From: Paenibacillus roseus
Lineage (GTDB): Bacteria > Bacillota > Bacilli > Paenibacillales > Paenibacillaceae
Assembly (NCBI RefSeq): GCF_016424485.1
Contig: NZ_JAELUP010000004.1
Coordinates: 1-64,000 of the forward strand
DNA: 64,000 nucleotides
Direction of reading: 5' to 3'
Shown: piece after piece, positions 26,796 through 36,104 of the stretch
Numbering within the stretch: the stretch's first letter is position 1
How the letters are laid out: each line of letters starts with the position of its first letter
The notes under the pieces: generated by a model
Seen by the model: the letters and a program-made list of their open reading frames with translations, nothing else
Told to the model about the DNA's origin: nothing
The model's database searches: none
Made by a program: the position numbers and the translations under genes

Positions 26796-28185
26796 AATGG
26801 GTAACATTGCGTTGCGGGCATTATTGGAAAATCAGCAGGAAGATATTCGCCAAAATTCTGTGCCATCAGTGGGAGAGCGAAAGAAAACGCTTCTGCGGTT
26901 GAAACAGATGCTTATCGACCATGAAGCGGCACTTATAGAAGCGCTTGTTTCTGATATGCGAAGACCAGCATTCGAAGCCTTTTCTTTTGAAATCGCACTC
27001 CTGTTGAATGAGATTGACTATGTATGCAGGTTCTTGAAAAAATGGACGAGACCTGAGCGATCCAGCCATATCAAATTCGGATACATCGAATCTATTCGCA
27101 AAAAGAGGAATCCGTACGGCAGCGTCCTCATCATCAGCCCATGGAACTATCCGCTTCAGCTCGCATTAATGCCAGCCATTAGCGCGATAGCAACTGGTAA
27201 CCGTTGCGTGATCAAGCCATCGGAATACGCGCCGGCAACAAGTGAACTGCTGAAAAAGGTGATCAGCCAAATGTTTTCACCTGAAGTGCTGACCGTTGTG
27301 ACGGGGGATATGCAAACTTCCAAGCTATTGACTGCACTGCCATTTGATCTGATTTTTTTTACAGGGAGTCAAGAGACAGGAAAGGCCGTAGCGCAGCAGG
27401 CTGCCAATCAGCTTACCCCTGTAGTATTGGAGCTAGGCGGGAAAAATGCCTGTATTTTGGATGAAACAGGATTTTCGTCTGAGGCTATTCGAGAAATCGT
27501 CTGGGGTAAATTTCTCAATGCAGGACAGACCTGCATTGCACCGGATACGCTGTTTGTACATGAATCGATTTTTGAAAAAACACTATCGGAAATTTCAGCG
27601 GCGCTTTTAGCATTTTACGGGGATCATTCTATAGAAAGCAAAGACTACGGAAGAATTTGTCATTTGGGACATTTTCAAAAACTGCTGCAATTTATCACAC
27701 AGGGCAAAATCAGGGTTGGGGGCGCCTATGAAGCGGAGGATTTATTCATCGCCCCGACAGTATTAACAGATATCCAACCAGGGAGTTCCATTTTGCAGGA
27801 TGAGATTTTTGGTCCCATACTTCCTGTCATTTCTTACACCAACCTGGAATCTTTATTGCATCAACAGGTAATTCAGCGTGATGCATTGGTGGCGTATATG
27901 TTTAGCAAGAACAAACAACACATCCAATTAGTCCAAAAATACATGCGGTCGACAACGATCAGCATCAATCAGGTCATCCATTATGGCGCAAATCCTCGTG
28001 TTGCTTTTGGTGGTGTCGGGCGAAGCGGACAGGGTAGTTATCACGGCAAGGCGGGTTTTCAAACTTTCGGTTATGATAAGACAGATTACAAAGTGTATCG
28101 CTATTTGCAGGTGCCCGGTAAATTTCCGCCTTATTCTGATAGGAACTTGCATCTTGTAAAAAAGTTTAGAAAATGGTTTTTATAA
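26779..28185 (+). CDS. aldH: aldehyde dehydrogenase (4,4'-diaponeurosporenal dehydrogenase type)
   Basis: A 468-residue class-3-like aldehyde dehydrogenase. Catalytic Glu lies in [11 protein letters not shown] (about residue 218), catalytic Cys in NAGQTCIAP (about residue 253), with [10 protein letters not shown] near residue 117 and GEIFGP-like [11 protein letters not shown] near 340. In the staphyloxanthin pathway an AldH turns diaponeurosporenal into diaponeurosporenoic acid; in Staphylococcus it is encoded away from crtOPQMN, while here it is inside the cluster, as in some Bacillales with CrtNc. The exact start (26779, 26788 or 26797) is uncertain, but the frame overlaps crtN in each of the first two cases. 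Confidence 0.85.
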   Translation: MRTMGEMGNIALRALLENQQEDIRQNSVPSVGERKKTLLRLKQMLIDHEAALIEALVSDMRRPAFEAFSFEIALLLNEIDYVCRFLKKWTRPERSSHIKFGYIESIRKKRNPYGSVLIISPWNYPLQLALMPAISAIATGNRCVIKPSEYAPATSELLKKVISQMFSPEVLTVVTGDMQTSKLLTALPFDLIFFTGSQETGKAVAQQAANQLTPVVLELGGKNACILDETGFSSEAIREIVWGKFLNAGQTCIAPDTLFVHESIFEKTLSEISAALLAFYGDHSIESKDYGRICHLGHFQKLLQFITQGKIRVGGAYEAEDLFIAPTVLTDIQPGSSILQDEIFGPILPVISYTNLESLLHQQVIQRDALVAYMFSKNKQHIQLVQKYMRSTTISINQVIHYGANPRVAFGGVGRSGQGSYHGKAGFQTFGYDKTDYKVYRYLQVPGKFPPYSDRNLHLVKKFRKWFL

Positions 28186-28219
28186 GCGAAATATAGAGAA
28201 TGATTTTAGGAGGATTGCC

Positions 28220-28717
28220 TTGCCGCCCATATCGTTTCCCGTCATTTGGACTGTTTTAATTGATATCGTCGCCTGGGCTTTTTTTCATGTCATCATTTCT
28301 GTCTTTTGCTTGAACTTGCCTCGGGCGTTCTTTCTGAAAGACAGTGTCTGGTTCAAGATTTTCGTCTGGGAGAAATCTGGAGAGTTATGGCAGCGGTTAT
28401 TTCTCGTGAAAAAATGGAAAGAACGTCTTATAGACGGGACTTTGATTTTGAAAAAAGGCTATGGTAAAAAGAAATTGCATGGCACCAGCATAAGCGACTT
28501 GAAAGTGTTCGCCGCGGAAACCAAACGGGCGGAACTGACCCACTGGCTTTCTATCGTGCCTGCTCCGCTATTTTTCATATGGAACCCCTTATGGGCAGGT
28601 TGGGTCATGGTCTTGTATGCATGGATGTTCAACTTGCCATTTATCATTGTGCAGCGATACAATCGCGGGCGCATCGATGCCATTACATTACGGACGAATA
28701 AAACAGGGGTGGGATGA
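28220..28717 (+). CDS. crtO: glycosyl-4,4'-diaponeurosporenoate acyltransferase
   Basis: A 165-residue membrane protein, the same length as staphylococcal CrtO. Hydrophobic helices at about residues 6-30 and two near 112-147 flank a soluble stretch with the family motif LPRAFFLKDSVWFKIF and KKWKERLIDG. It acylates the sugar of the glycosylated carotenoid, the last staphyloxanthin step. TTG at 28220 follows AGGAGG at eight bases. Its end overlaps the next gene's ATG (ATGA), so translation is coupled. Confidence 0.85.
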   Translation: MPPISFPVIWTVLIDIVAWAFFHVIISVFCLNLPRAFFLKDSVWFKIFVWEKSGELWQRLFLVKKWKERLIDGTLILKKGYGKKKLHGTSISDLKVFAAETKRAELTHWLSIVPAPLFFIWNPLWAGWVMVLYAWMFNLPFIIVQRYNRGRIDAITLRTNKTGVG

Positions 28718-30249
28718 TTCACATGGGAAAGAAGGTTATTGTTATTGGTGCAGGTGTCGCTGGTCTTGCCAGCGCGATAAGATTGCAGCATGCCGGATAT
28801 CAGGTCGAAATCTATGAAAAAGAATCCTTGCCGGGCGGGAAAATGAACCGGATTGAAACGGGCGGTTACAAATTTGATTTGGGGCCAACGATCGTAATGA
28901 TGCCGGAATTGTACAGGGAGGTTTTTGAACTTTGCGGCCGTAATCCTGATGATTACATTCCAATGGAGAAATTAGACCCGATGTACCGGGTTTATTACAG
29001 CGATATCCCCGACGAACCGTTCGACATTTCCTCTGATCTTGTGGAACTGGCCAAGACAATTGAAAAAATCAGTGAAGATGATATGGAGGGCTTCTTTCTC
29101 TATTTGCATGAAATTTATAAACGCTTTATCGTTGCTAAAAACAACATTATTCAAAGACCATTCCGTAGCTCCCGCGATTTCTATAACCTGCCCATGTTGA
29201 AGAAAGCTCTAAAGCTGAAGACGTTGGACACGGCAGATCATTTTATGAGCAAATATATTAAAAATGAACGGTTAAAACAGATGATCAGCTTCCAGACCTT
29301 GTACATTGGCATTTCACCTTTTAAAAGTCCTTCGTTTTACACCATGATTCCCATGATACAATTTTTATATGGCGTATGGTTTATCAAAGGCGGTATGTAT
29401 ACGATGGCTAAGTCCATGGAAAAACTCTTTATAGAACTTGGCGGGACCATCCACTTCAACAAAAATGTGCAGGAAATATCGATTTCTAACCGTAAAGCGA
29501 CTGGAATTATCGTAGACGGGCAGAATGTATCTTCAGATTTTGTAGTATGCAATGCAGACTTTCCTTACGCCATGAAAAACCTGGTGAGAGACCGGGCAAC
29601 TAAAGGTAAATTTACAGACAAAAAGATCGATAAAATGAAATACTCCTGCTCTTGTTTTCTTTTATATCTGGGCATGAACCGAAAATATGAGGAAGTTGAG
29701 CACGTTCATCATTTTATTTTTAACGAAAATCTTAAAAAAAATCTGCATGATATTTTCGCAGGAAACAAACTGACCGATGCGTCGTTTTATGTCTATATCG
29801 CATCTAAAATGGACTCTTCGCTTGCTCCCGATGGAAAAGACGGGTTATACATATTGATGCCGGTTTCCAATGTTGCCGCGGCTAATTATGCATGGGATGA
29901 GCAAACGATTCATGATTACCGAACCTATATTTTAAACACATTAAAAAAGATACGCGGTTTTGAAAATATAGATCAAGAGATTGTCACTGAAACTTGCATC
30001 ACACCACTCGACTTCGAGTCGAAGTTCAATGCATATAATGGCTCCACTTTCGGTCTGATGCCAATCTTGTCTCAAAGCAACCATATGCGCCCGCAAAGCA
30101 AGGCAAAACATTGTCACAATCTGTACTTTACCGGCAGCAGCACTCATCCGGGCGCTGGTGTTCCGATTGTGCTATTATCAGCCAAAATTACCGTACAGGA
30201 ACTGATGCATGACGATCAAGGGATTCTATTTGACTATTCCGGGAAGTGA
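28714..30249 (+). CDS. crtP: 4,4'-diaponeurosporene oxidase (CrtP/CrtNb type)
   Basis: A 511-residue FAD enzyme paralogous to the desaturase. VIVIGAGVAGLASAIRL (about residues 8-24) and IYEKESLPGGKMN bind FAD; FDLGPTIVMMPE follows, and FTGSSTHPGAGVPIVLLSAK is the C-terminal family block. CrtP oxidises the terminal methyl of diaponeurosporene to the aldehyde. The distinction from crtN rests on order and on the closer match to the CrtP ending (THPGAGVPI); a wet test would settle which is which. Start ATG 28714 overlaps crtO by four bases; ATG 28723 is also possible. Confidence 0.82.
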   Translation: MIHMGKKVIVIGAGVAGLASAIRLQHAGYQVEIYEKESLPGGKMNRIETGGYKFDLGPTIVMMPELYREVFELCGRNPDDYIPMEKLDPMYRVYYSDIPDEPFDISSDLVELAKTIEKISEDDMEGFFLYLHEIYKRFIVAKNNIIQRPFRSSRDFYNLPMLKKALKLKTLDTADHFMSKYIKNERLKQMISFQTLYIGISPFKSPSFYTMIPMIQFLYGVWFIKGGMYTMAKSMEKLFIELGGTIHFNKNVQEISISNRKATGIIVDGQNVSSDFVVCNADFPYAMKNLVRDRATKGKFTDKKIDKMKYSCSCFLLYLGMNRKYEEVEHVHHFIFNENLKKNLHDIFAGNKLTDASFYVYIASKMDSSLAPDGKDGLYILMPVSNVAAANYAWDEQTIHDYRTYILNTLKKIRGFENIDQEIVTETCITPLDFESKFNAYNGSTFGLMPILSQSNHMRPQSKAKHCHNLYFTGSSTHPGAGVPIVLLSAKITVQELMHDDQGILFDYSGK

Positions 30250-30295
30250 ACAATGATTGGATAGACGCCATTGTTAGCTTGAGGGGGAAATTATT

Positions 30296-31411
30296 ATGCC
30301 AGGTTCAGAAGTAATCAATCTTATTATTGGTTCCCTGGCTCTTCTAGTCGGAGCCATCATGTTCTGGTCTTTGCCAGTTCTTAAAGCTACAGATAAAAAT
30401 ACTCGTTTTCCGTTTCTATCCATCATCATTCCTGCCAGGAACGAAGCAGGTCGAATTTCCCCGTTATTGCATTCCTTACAAGAGCAGCATTTTCAGTCAT
30501 TTGAGGTATTGGTTGTTGACGATCATTCAACAGATCATACTGCAGCTATTGCAAAAAGTTACGGTGCAAAGGTTCTACAGAACAAAGTGGTAGACTCGGG
30601 ATCAGGGAAATCGATGGCCTGTTGGCACGGAGCACAGCAAGCTAGCGGAAAATGGCTCCTGTTCCTGGATGCAGATACATCTCTCGCAAATGCATACAGC
30701 CTGTTTAATTTACTCGGTTTCTATCAACGAACAGGCGGCAAAGGGATTTTATCCCTGCAGCCCTATCATACCGTGCATCGATTATATGAGAATCTATCGG
30801 CCATTTTTAATGTGATTGTCATTGTTGGCATGAATATATTCACTTTCCGGGGGCCTAGGTTCAAAACCGCGGGCTCTTTTGGTCCGTGCATATTATGCAA
30901 TAAAGACGATTATTTTTTGACAGGGGGGCATCAAAAAATTCTAGGTGCCGTGATGGATGATCTGGCGCTGGGACAAGCCTTTATTGACAAAAACCTTCCT
31001 GTTAATTGTATGGGCGGGAAAGGTGTGATCACTTTCCGCATGTACCCGGAAGGATTTAAAAGCCTTGTAGAAGGCTGGTGCAAAAGTTTTGCTATCGGAT
31101 CAAAATCAACCCATCCGATCGTGATGTTGATGATCATCATTTGGATTTCCGGTAGTTTTATGAGTACCGGAGCACTCCTTTCTTCCATCGCGACCATGCA
31201 TCCGGCTACCATAATATTCAGTGGCATATTATATATGGCTTATGCGTTGCAAACTTTGCTATTTGCCCGCAGATGCGGGAATTTCAATTGGAGTATATTT
31301 CTTATGCACCCGATTTTGTTTTTATTTTTCACAGCCATTTATGTTTATTCCCTATTCCGGGTCCATATTCTGCACTCTGTAAAATGGAAGGGCCGTAAAA
31401 TAGATGTATAG
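30296..31411 (+). CDS. crtQ: 4,4'-diaponeurosporenoate glycosyltransferase
   Basis: A 371-residue family-2 glycosyltransferase. A membrane helix at about residues 6-26 anchors it; VVDDHSTDHT near 73-82 and LFLDADTSL near 120-128 are the nucleotide-sugar sites (DDH and DxD). The C-terminal third has three or four hydrophobic helices. In staphyloxanthin synthesis it joins glucose to diaponeurosporenoic acid, and CrtO then acylates the product. GAGGGGGAAA precedes the ATG. It is the last gene of the operon; a terminator follows after 85 bases. Confidence 0.87.
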   Translation: MPGSEVINLIIGSLALLVGAIMFWSLPVLKATDKNTRFPFLSIIIPARNEAGRISPLLHSLQEQHFQSFEVLVVDDHSTDHTAAIAKSYGAKVLQNKVVDSGSGKSMACWHGAQQASGKWLLFLDADTSLANAYSLFNLLGFYQRTGGKGILSLQPYHTVHRLYENLSAIFNVIVIVGMNIFTFRGPRFKTAGSFGPCILCNKDDYFLTGGHQKILGAVMDDLALGQAFIDKNLPVNCMGGKGVITFRMYPEGFKSLVEGWCKSFAIGSKSTHPIVMLMIIIWISGSFMSTGALLSSIATMHPATIIFSGILYMAYALQTLLFARRCGNFNWSIFLMHPILFLFFTAIYVYSLFRVHILHSVKWKGRKIDV

Positions 31412-31496
31412 TGCGCGGCCGGGCTGGACCTTGGTTTTGACGTCGAGTGTGTAACCTGTAAAAGACATTATTGAATATGGCTGGCCTTTCTATAGG

Positions 31497-31524
31497 AGCA
31501 CTGTTTTGTACAGTGTTCTTTTTT
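31497..31524 (+). terminator. terminator of the crt operon
   Basis: Stem AGCACTGT / ACAGTGTT with loop TTTGT is followed by CTTTTTT. Confidence 0.85.
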
Positions 31525-31538
31525 ACTTTCACTAACAG

Positions 31539-32006
31539 CGGATCATTCCCACGACAGGCAAACATCGGGGCTTGAAACTGCTCGCTACCCTCAATTACGA
31601 AACAAAACAGATTCATTGGACGGAAGATGAGCAATACAACCCCAAGACGTTTCTGGTCTTCCTTCAGCAGATTTTTTCGGCCTATCCAAACGGCGGTAAA
31701 ATTGTCATGGTATTGGATATGCCCGGATTCATCATGTCTGCTTGCTATAGCTTTTTCTGGAGGAGAACCGGAAAGACTTGAATTGGTGTTTTTACCCTTA
31801 GACCGTCTACAATTGAATTTGGTTGAAGTATTGTAAAAAAACGGATCAAGGCAGACGTTATCAACAATGTGTTCTATTCCACCGTTACTGAAATCCGCCG
31901 GAATGTGACGGACTCCTGGAACGTATCTCTCATGAGCCCCAACCGATTATGGATCGCCTTTGCCTTCGTCTGGAACACGACTATTTACCAGAATTTATTT
32001 AATTGA
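31539..32006 (+). pseudogene. IS630-family transposase, decayed C-terminal half
   Basis: Frames read GKHRGLKLLATLNYETKQIH, then ending MVLDMPGF, then LELVFLPLDRLQLNLVEVL and VINNVFYSTVTEIRRNVTD. In order these match the DDE domain of IS630 transposases (LNYETGEV, MVLDNA..HHA, LVFLPPYSPQLNLVE, VINNVFYSTV.EI). At least two frameshifts and a stop in the catalytic region make it inactive. The N-terminal helix-turn-helix part is missing. Confidence 0.75.
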
Positions 32007-32018
32007 ACTTATATACCA

Positions 32019-32516
32019 TTACTGTAATTCGATTGTCATAAAATCACTTTTATCGACTTTATCGGTATCAATTAAAAAATACAAACTATCATTTTTTTTA
32101 TAGGTGAGGAGATTAGGCTGGTATTCCATTCCATTTATTTTCACAATGATATTGGCGGAAGTTGCGTCTTTCACAACTCCCCCCCAAACACTTCTAGCTA
32201 CTGCAGCACCATTTTTAATTGTAGGATATACTGTTTTGATCGTACCTGTCTTGTCATCAATAAGTATTCTATTATCTGTATAAAATATCCACCCCGGACC
32301 ATTTCGTTTTCTCATTGCAAGTAACCCGATTTCTTTATTCTTTTCGTAGAAATAAAACTTTGTATTTCCGTTTTCGGTTGTAAGTTTGATATTCTCTTTT
32401 GATAAACCATGGTTCAATAGGATGCCCGTCTTCGAGAAATTAAGATGTACATAAACCAAAGCTCCAATTGTCAGCAAGAGCACCACTAAAACTAAAATCA
32501 AGTTATTTCTTCGCAC
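32019..32516 (-). CDS. uncharacterised membrane-anchored protein (165 aa)
   Basis: Unrecognised. A short basic start is followed by one hydrophobic helix (about residues 6-24) without a lipobox or clear cleavage site, so the protein is probably membrane-anchored with the rest outside. The remainder is rich in Lys, Asn and beta-prone segments (NGNTKFYFYEKNKEIGLLA; GWIFYTDNRILIDD), suggesting a small beta domain. GTG start with AGGGAGG ten bases upstream. Low GC compared with neighbours. It is divergent from the secreted-protein gene at 32745, sharing a 228-base AT-rich region that probably holds both promoters. Confidence 0.75.
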   Translation of the reverse strand: MRRNNLILVLVVLLLTIGALVYVHLNFSKTGILLNHGLSKENIKLTTENGNTKFYFYEKNKEIGLLAMRKRNGPGWIFYTDNRILIDDKTGTIKTVYPTIKNGAAVARSVWGGVVKDATSANIIVKINGMEYQPNLLTYKKNDSLYFLIDTDKVDKSDFMTIELQ

Positions 32517-32744
32517 TTTAATAATCCCTCCCTGTTTCTACATAAAATAAAAGAACTATATATATGATATCAGTAAATATCCTTTTTTTTCTAGTAAAAA
32601 AATACCATTTAGATGACAGTTTCATAATCAAAAGCCTTTGAAATAAAATGAGTTTCGATGTTTAATTTTTTTCTATTATTTACAACTAATAATCTTGATG
32701 TTAATATATTCCTATGTTCAAAATATAACAAATGAGGTGCTTTT

Positions 32745-33740
32745 GTGGGAAAGAAGTTGCTTTTAGTATTAATGTGTTATTTGTTGTTACTGGTTTCATC
32801 TAATTCTGTATTTGCTGCAAATTCTCCGTCAGGAAAGAACAATGTTCCAGCAGCTCTGAACAAGGTTGAGCAAGAAGAGGTAGAAAAGTTACTTGATCAA
32901 CTTGTCCAGAGTCGATTGCTTAAAGATTACTACAGAAAGCAAAGCAAGAATTTACAAGTCCAAGAACTTGATGATCAAGAAAAATTACTATGGAAACAGC
33001 TGAATAATCGAGGAGCGAAATTAGCGACTCAGGAAGAACTCAATACCATCAGCCAAAACAGTACTCCGATAGGTGGAATGAGTACTTTTATGTCCAATCC
33101 TCCGAGCTGGGGACCTTATTCACGCGTTGATATGCTATCTTTTGGTACGAAATCTATTACGGTTAGCGGTAAATCTTATACAATATGGATTTTTTACGCG
33201 ATTCCGAAAGATGGTGGTGGCGCTCCACTTGCAAAGTTCTTTAATACGATAGATTTGAACAATAACAACTCTTTCAGTATGAGCACTTTTTCAAGTAAGA
33301 TGTTTAATATTTATCTCCAGAAAGTAGTAGGAATGATTCCGTTTCTGGCGTGGACTCCATTTGAATACTTCTGGCCAGAAGGTAATAATTATACAAGTTT
33401 TAATCGCTATGATTTTAGTGTTACCTATGCTTCACGTATGAAATATGTATGGCAGTATCTTCCGAATGATACGTGGCAGTTAAAAGCTTCCTCCAATAAT
33501 GTCTCCTTAAGTGAAGTTCATACTGCAAGAGGAATTAAAAATGGTTCAGCGAATTCTATATCGAAGGTTGTAAATAATGTCGTTTACGCAGATCAATATA
33601 GTAATGTGGAAACACTAGCTATTACATCCAGTTTTTATTCAACATGGCCGGTTGATACTATCGTGTATAAGAACGTGAGCGGTGGAAACGCACTTAGCTT
33701 TTTCCCATTTTACGCATCATCTGCACCTGATTTAATGTAA
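32745..33740 (+). CDS. uncharacterised secreted protein (331 aa)
   Basis: Unrecognised. The N-terminus has two Lys, a leucine-rich core and a signal-peptidase site around VFAA (residues 23-26). A helical, charged segment with coiled-coil character follows (residues about 38-90, EVEKLLDQLVQSRLLKDYYRK), then a domain rich in Tyr, Trp, Ser and Asn (SWGPYSRVDMLSFGTKS; FEYFWPEGNNYTSFNRYDFS). No catalytic motif stands out. GTG start after GAGGTG. Low GC, as for the divergent neighbour, so this pair may have been acquired together. Its terminator has been split by the IS3-family element. Confidence 0.8.
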   Translation: MGKKLLLVLMCYLLLLVSSNSVFAANSPSGKNNVPAALNKVEQEEVEKLLDQLVQSRLLKDYYRKQSKNLQVQELDDQEKLLWKQLNNRGAKLATQEELNTISQNSTPIGGMSTFMSNPPSWGPYSRVDMLSFGTKSITVSGKSYTIWIFYAIPKDGGGAPLAKFFNTIDLNNNNSFSMSTFSSKMFNIYLQKVVGMIPFLAWTPFEYFWPEGNNYTSFNRYDFSVTYASRMKYVWQYLPNDTWQLKASSNNVSLSEVHTARGIKNGSANSISKVVNNVVYADQYSNVETLAITSSFYSTWPVDTIVYKNVSGGNALSFFPFYASSAPDLM

Positions 33741-33783
33741 TTTCAATCTTCAAGAAAAGACCGTTAGGGAAAAACTGAACTGT

Positions 33784-33830
33784 AACCCGAAAGATAGACA
33801 CTAAAAAAAGTGTCTGTCTTTCGGGTTTTT
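33784..33830 (+). terminator. terminator inside the left end of the IS element
   Basis: A long stem (AACCCGAAAGA-AGACACT / AGTGTCT-TCTTTCGGGTT) with an A-rich loop is followed by TTTTTG. It lies between the inverted repeat and the OrfA start and would shield the transposase from transcription entering from outside. Confidence 0.8.
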
Positions 33831-33873
33831 GTGTTTTAATGAAAAATACTACAGTGAATGAGGGAACTACATC

Positions 33874-34299
33874 ATGTTAAAACGTCTTTTCACGTCAACG
33901 CAATTGAGAATACTGGAATCAAATCCCAATGTTGTTCATGTAACTGAAAAAGCAATAACCTACCATCCTGCGTTCAAAGTACAAGCTGTTAAGTCATACA
34001 AAGAGGGTTATCAACCCATGCAGATATTTCTCGCAGCTGGATTTGACATCGCCATTATCGGAGCAGAAACGCCTAAGAAAGGATTGAAACGTTGGAGAGC
34101 AACGTACGACAAGTTTGGAGAGGAGGGATTACTTATGGAACGAAGAGGCAAAGGTAGCACGGGAAGACCTTCATCTAAGGAACTAAGCACAGAAGAAAAA
34201 CTAAGACGTGCTGAGGCAAAGATTAAGCTCTTAGAAGCAGAGAATGAATTTCTAAAAAAGCTCGAAGCTCTAGAAAGGCAGGCGAAGCGCAAACGCTAA
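33874..34299 (+). CDS. IS3-family transposase OrfA
   Basis: A 141-residue DNA-binding protein. The N-terminal half carries helix-turn-helix motifs (FKVQAVKSYKEGYQPMQIFLAAGF and the following GLKRWRATYDKFGEEGLLM), and the C-terminal part is a leucine-zipper-like coiled coil (EEKLRRAEAKIKLLEAENEF). AAAAAAG at about 34254-34260 near the end is a classic -1 slippery sequence, letting ribosomes enter OrfB to make the OrfAB transposase. OrfA alone usually represses transposition. Confidence 0.9.
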   Translation: MLKRLFTSTQLRILESNPNVVHVTEKAITYHPAFKVQAVKSYKEGYQPMQIFLAAGFDIAIIGAETPKKGLKRWRATYDKFGEEGLLMERRGKGSTGRPSSKELSTEEKLRRAEAKIKLLEAENEFLKKLEALERQAKRKR

Positions 34300-35201
34300 C
34301 TCCTTCAGAGACTTTCGAACTCATCGAGACCACTACTCGTAAGCATCAGCTAGAGGGATTAATCGCCTATGTATGCGCCGCAGCAGACGTTAGTCGTAGT
34401 GGATACTACGCTTGGCTTAAAGCGGAACCAGTAAGGCAGAAACGTGAGATTAGCGATGAGGCCGACTATCAACTCATCCAAACGCACTTTTCTTCTCTAA
34501 AAGGTAAAGCAGGGGCACTCACCATTAAGATGCATCTCGAACGTAAAGATACTGTGATTATGAATCACAAGAAAATACGCAGACTTATGCGTAAATACAA
34601 CTTGGTAGCTAAAGTAAGACAAGCTAATCCCTATCTGAAGATGGCTAAGGCTACGCAAGAGCATCGCACATGTCCAAACTTATTAGAGCGGCAATTTAAC
34701 CAAGGAGAACCTGGAAAAGTACTGTTAACGGATATCACGTATATGAGATATGGAAATGGACAGTGGGCGTATCTTTCCTGTGTCAAAGATGGGGCAACGA
34801 ACCAAGTGCCTGCACATATCCTCTCTACATCTCTGGAACTTGAAATTGTGGAAAAGACATTAGAAAAACTCCTAAGCAGTATGGACTACACGATTCATCC
34901 AGAAGCTATTCTGCATTCCGATCAAGGTATGCATTATACCCATCCTGTTTTTCAGGATAAGGTGAAGAAAGCCGGTTTTAAGCAATCGATGTCTCGGAGG
35001 GGAAACTGCTGGGATAACGCCCCTATGGAATCCTTCTTCGGTCACATGAAGGATGAACTGGAATATGAAGACTGTCAGACTATTCAAGAGTTACGACAAA
35101 GAGTGAACGAATATATCCTCGAATACAACACCGAGCGCTACCAATGGGGATTTAAAAAGATGACTCCTGATGAATACAGAAGTCATCTTCTTACAGCCTA
35201 A
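34257..35201 (+). CDS. IS3-family transposase OrfB (made by -1 frameshift)
   Basis: The frame is open from the slippery site AAAAAAG to the stop at 35201 (about 314 codons). The integrase core has the full DDE set: D in LLTDITYM, D in HSDQGMHYT, and E in APMESFFGHMKDE. The preceding HTH_21 region (YYAWLKAEPVRQ, HKKIRRLMRKYNL) is typical. It has no own ribosome site at its beginning, so expression by frameshifting from OrfA is expected; an internal ATG at 34530 would give only the catalytic part. Confidence 0.88.
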   Translation, partial: KARSSRKAGEAQTLTPSETFELIETTTRKHQLEGLIAYVCAAADVSRSGYYAWLKAEPVRQKREISDEADYQLIQTHFSSLKGKAGALTIKMHLERKDTVIMNHKKIRRLMRKYNLVAKVRQANPYLKMAKATQEHRTCPNLLERQFNQGEPGKVLLTDITYMRYGNGQWAYLSCVKDGATNQVPAHILSTSLELEIVEKTLEKLLSSMDYTIHPEAILHSDQGMHYTHPVFQDKVKKAGFKQSMSRRGNCWDNAPMESFFGHMKDELEYEDCQTIQELRQRVNEYILEYNTERYQWGFKKMTPDEYRSHLLTA

Positions 35202-35260
35202 GCCCTTTTTATTATGTGTCCACAAATGGGGTTACAGTTCAAACCTTGATGGTCTTTTCT

Positions 35261-35690
35261 GTTCCCTCTATCTCTACTTCCAAAATTAGGTTTTCATATC
35301 ATTTCACAAAAAGTTGGTAACTACTCAGCTTCCTTTTCAAAAATGTCTCAATATAAAGGGCATATAACGCTCCCCTAAGTGGCTTTCCGCTATCTGTGAA
35401 TCGTTGTTGGCTCAGAAATGACAGGCTTGCCTTCAAACACTGCCGCAACATCTCTTGCACGGGAAGACCTTGCTTGAGGAGCGTGGAGACAAATCCCTTT
35501 ATGCGGCTGAACGCTTTCAAGCCAGCTGTACTTTGGACTGAGCCGGGGGATTTTCTGCTGAGTCTTAATCATTCGAATAGCACTCTCGGCTTGCTATTTT
35601 TCCGTTTCTAAGCCTAATAATAATGACGTAACTCATTACCAAAAGTTGCTGTTAAGCCAGCCCATCTATAGGATTTTACAATAACCATTA
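35261..35690. other. interval with an unrecognised decayed frame
   Basis: On the minus strand about 35299-35610 there are two overlapping open stretches (one ending GKPLRGALYALYIETFLKRK) that look like one frameshifted coding sequence, perhaps a transposase relic, but I cannot name the family. No RNA or promoter elements are apparent. Confidence 0.3.
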
Positions 35691-35954
35691 GTGAAGAATC
35701 ACTTTCATGGCATCTGGGAGCTTCTTGCCAATCAATTTCGTAAAGAATTACAAACCGCAATACCGGAGCGGTACAGAAAGCTACACGTTGTGGAACCAAA
35801 CATATGGGATACGTCAGGTATAGAATGCAAGCCGTTGGTCACGCTTGAGGCACAGCCGCAAAATGGAAGAGTCTACATCGGCAAACCGATGAGCATATTA
35901 GCGAGATTCATTCGGAGTAGTTCTGGCAACTATCTTTATATTCATCCGATTTAA
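35691..35954 (+). CDS. doubtful small ORF (87 aa)
   Basis: An 87-codon frame from GTG with no ribosome site. It has mixed composition (ELLANQFRKELQTAIPERYR) and no recognised family. It may be the tail of a lost gene or no gene at all. Confidence 0.2.
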   Translation: MKNHFHGIWELLANQFRKELQTAIPERYRKLHVVEPNIWDTSGIECKPLVTLEAQPQNGRVYIGKPMSILARFIRSSSGNYLYIHPI

Positions 35955-36104
35955 TGCGACACCGCGTTAATGCGTATAAAACAAGTTAACCGAACTTGTT
36001 GCATTTTGGTTTCAAATGCTGGATGTTAGTGTGGGATTGTAGGATTTTCATGCCAACCGGAGCTGATACAATAGAACTAACAAAATGATAAGAGGTGAAG
36101 GGTT

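Larger units (their letters stand above)
33776..35241 (+). mobile_element. complete IS3-family insertion sequence (1,466 bp)
   Basis: The ends carry the inverted repeat TGAACTGTAACCC (33776-33788 and, reversed, 35229-35241), flanked by a 3-bp direct repeat AAC on each side. It holds OrfA and OrfB overlapping at an A6G slippery site. Both frames are intact, and the DDE residues are present, so the element may still move. It resembles the IS150 group. Confidence 0.88.
33753..35260 (+). other. terminator hairpin interrupted by the IS element
   Basis: AGAAAAGACC at 33753-33762 and GGTCTTTTCT at 35251-35260 are perfect 10-base complements on the two sides of the IS. Joined without the IS they form a hairpin with an inner AGG/CCT pairing just after the stop codon of the secreted-protein gene. 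Confidence 0.7.
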
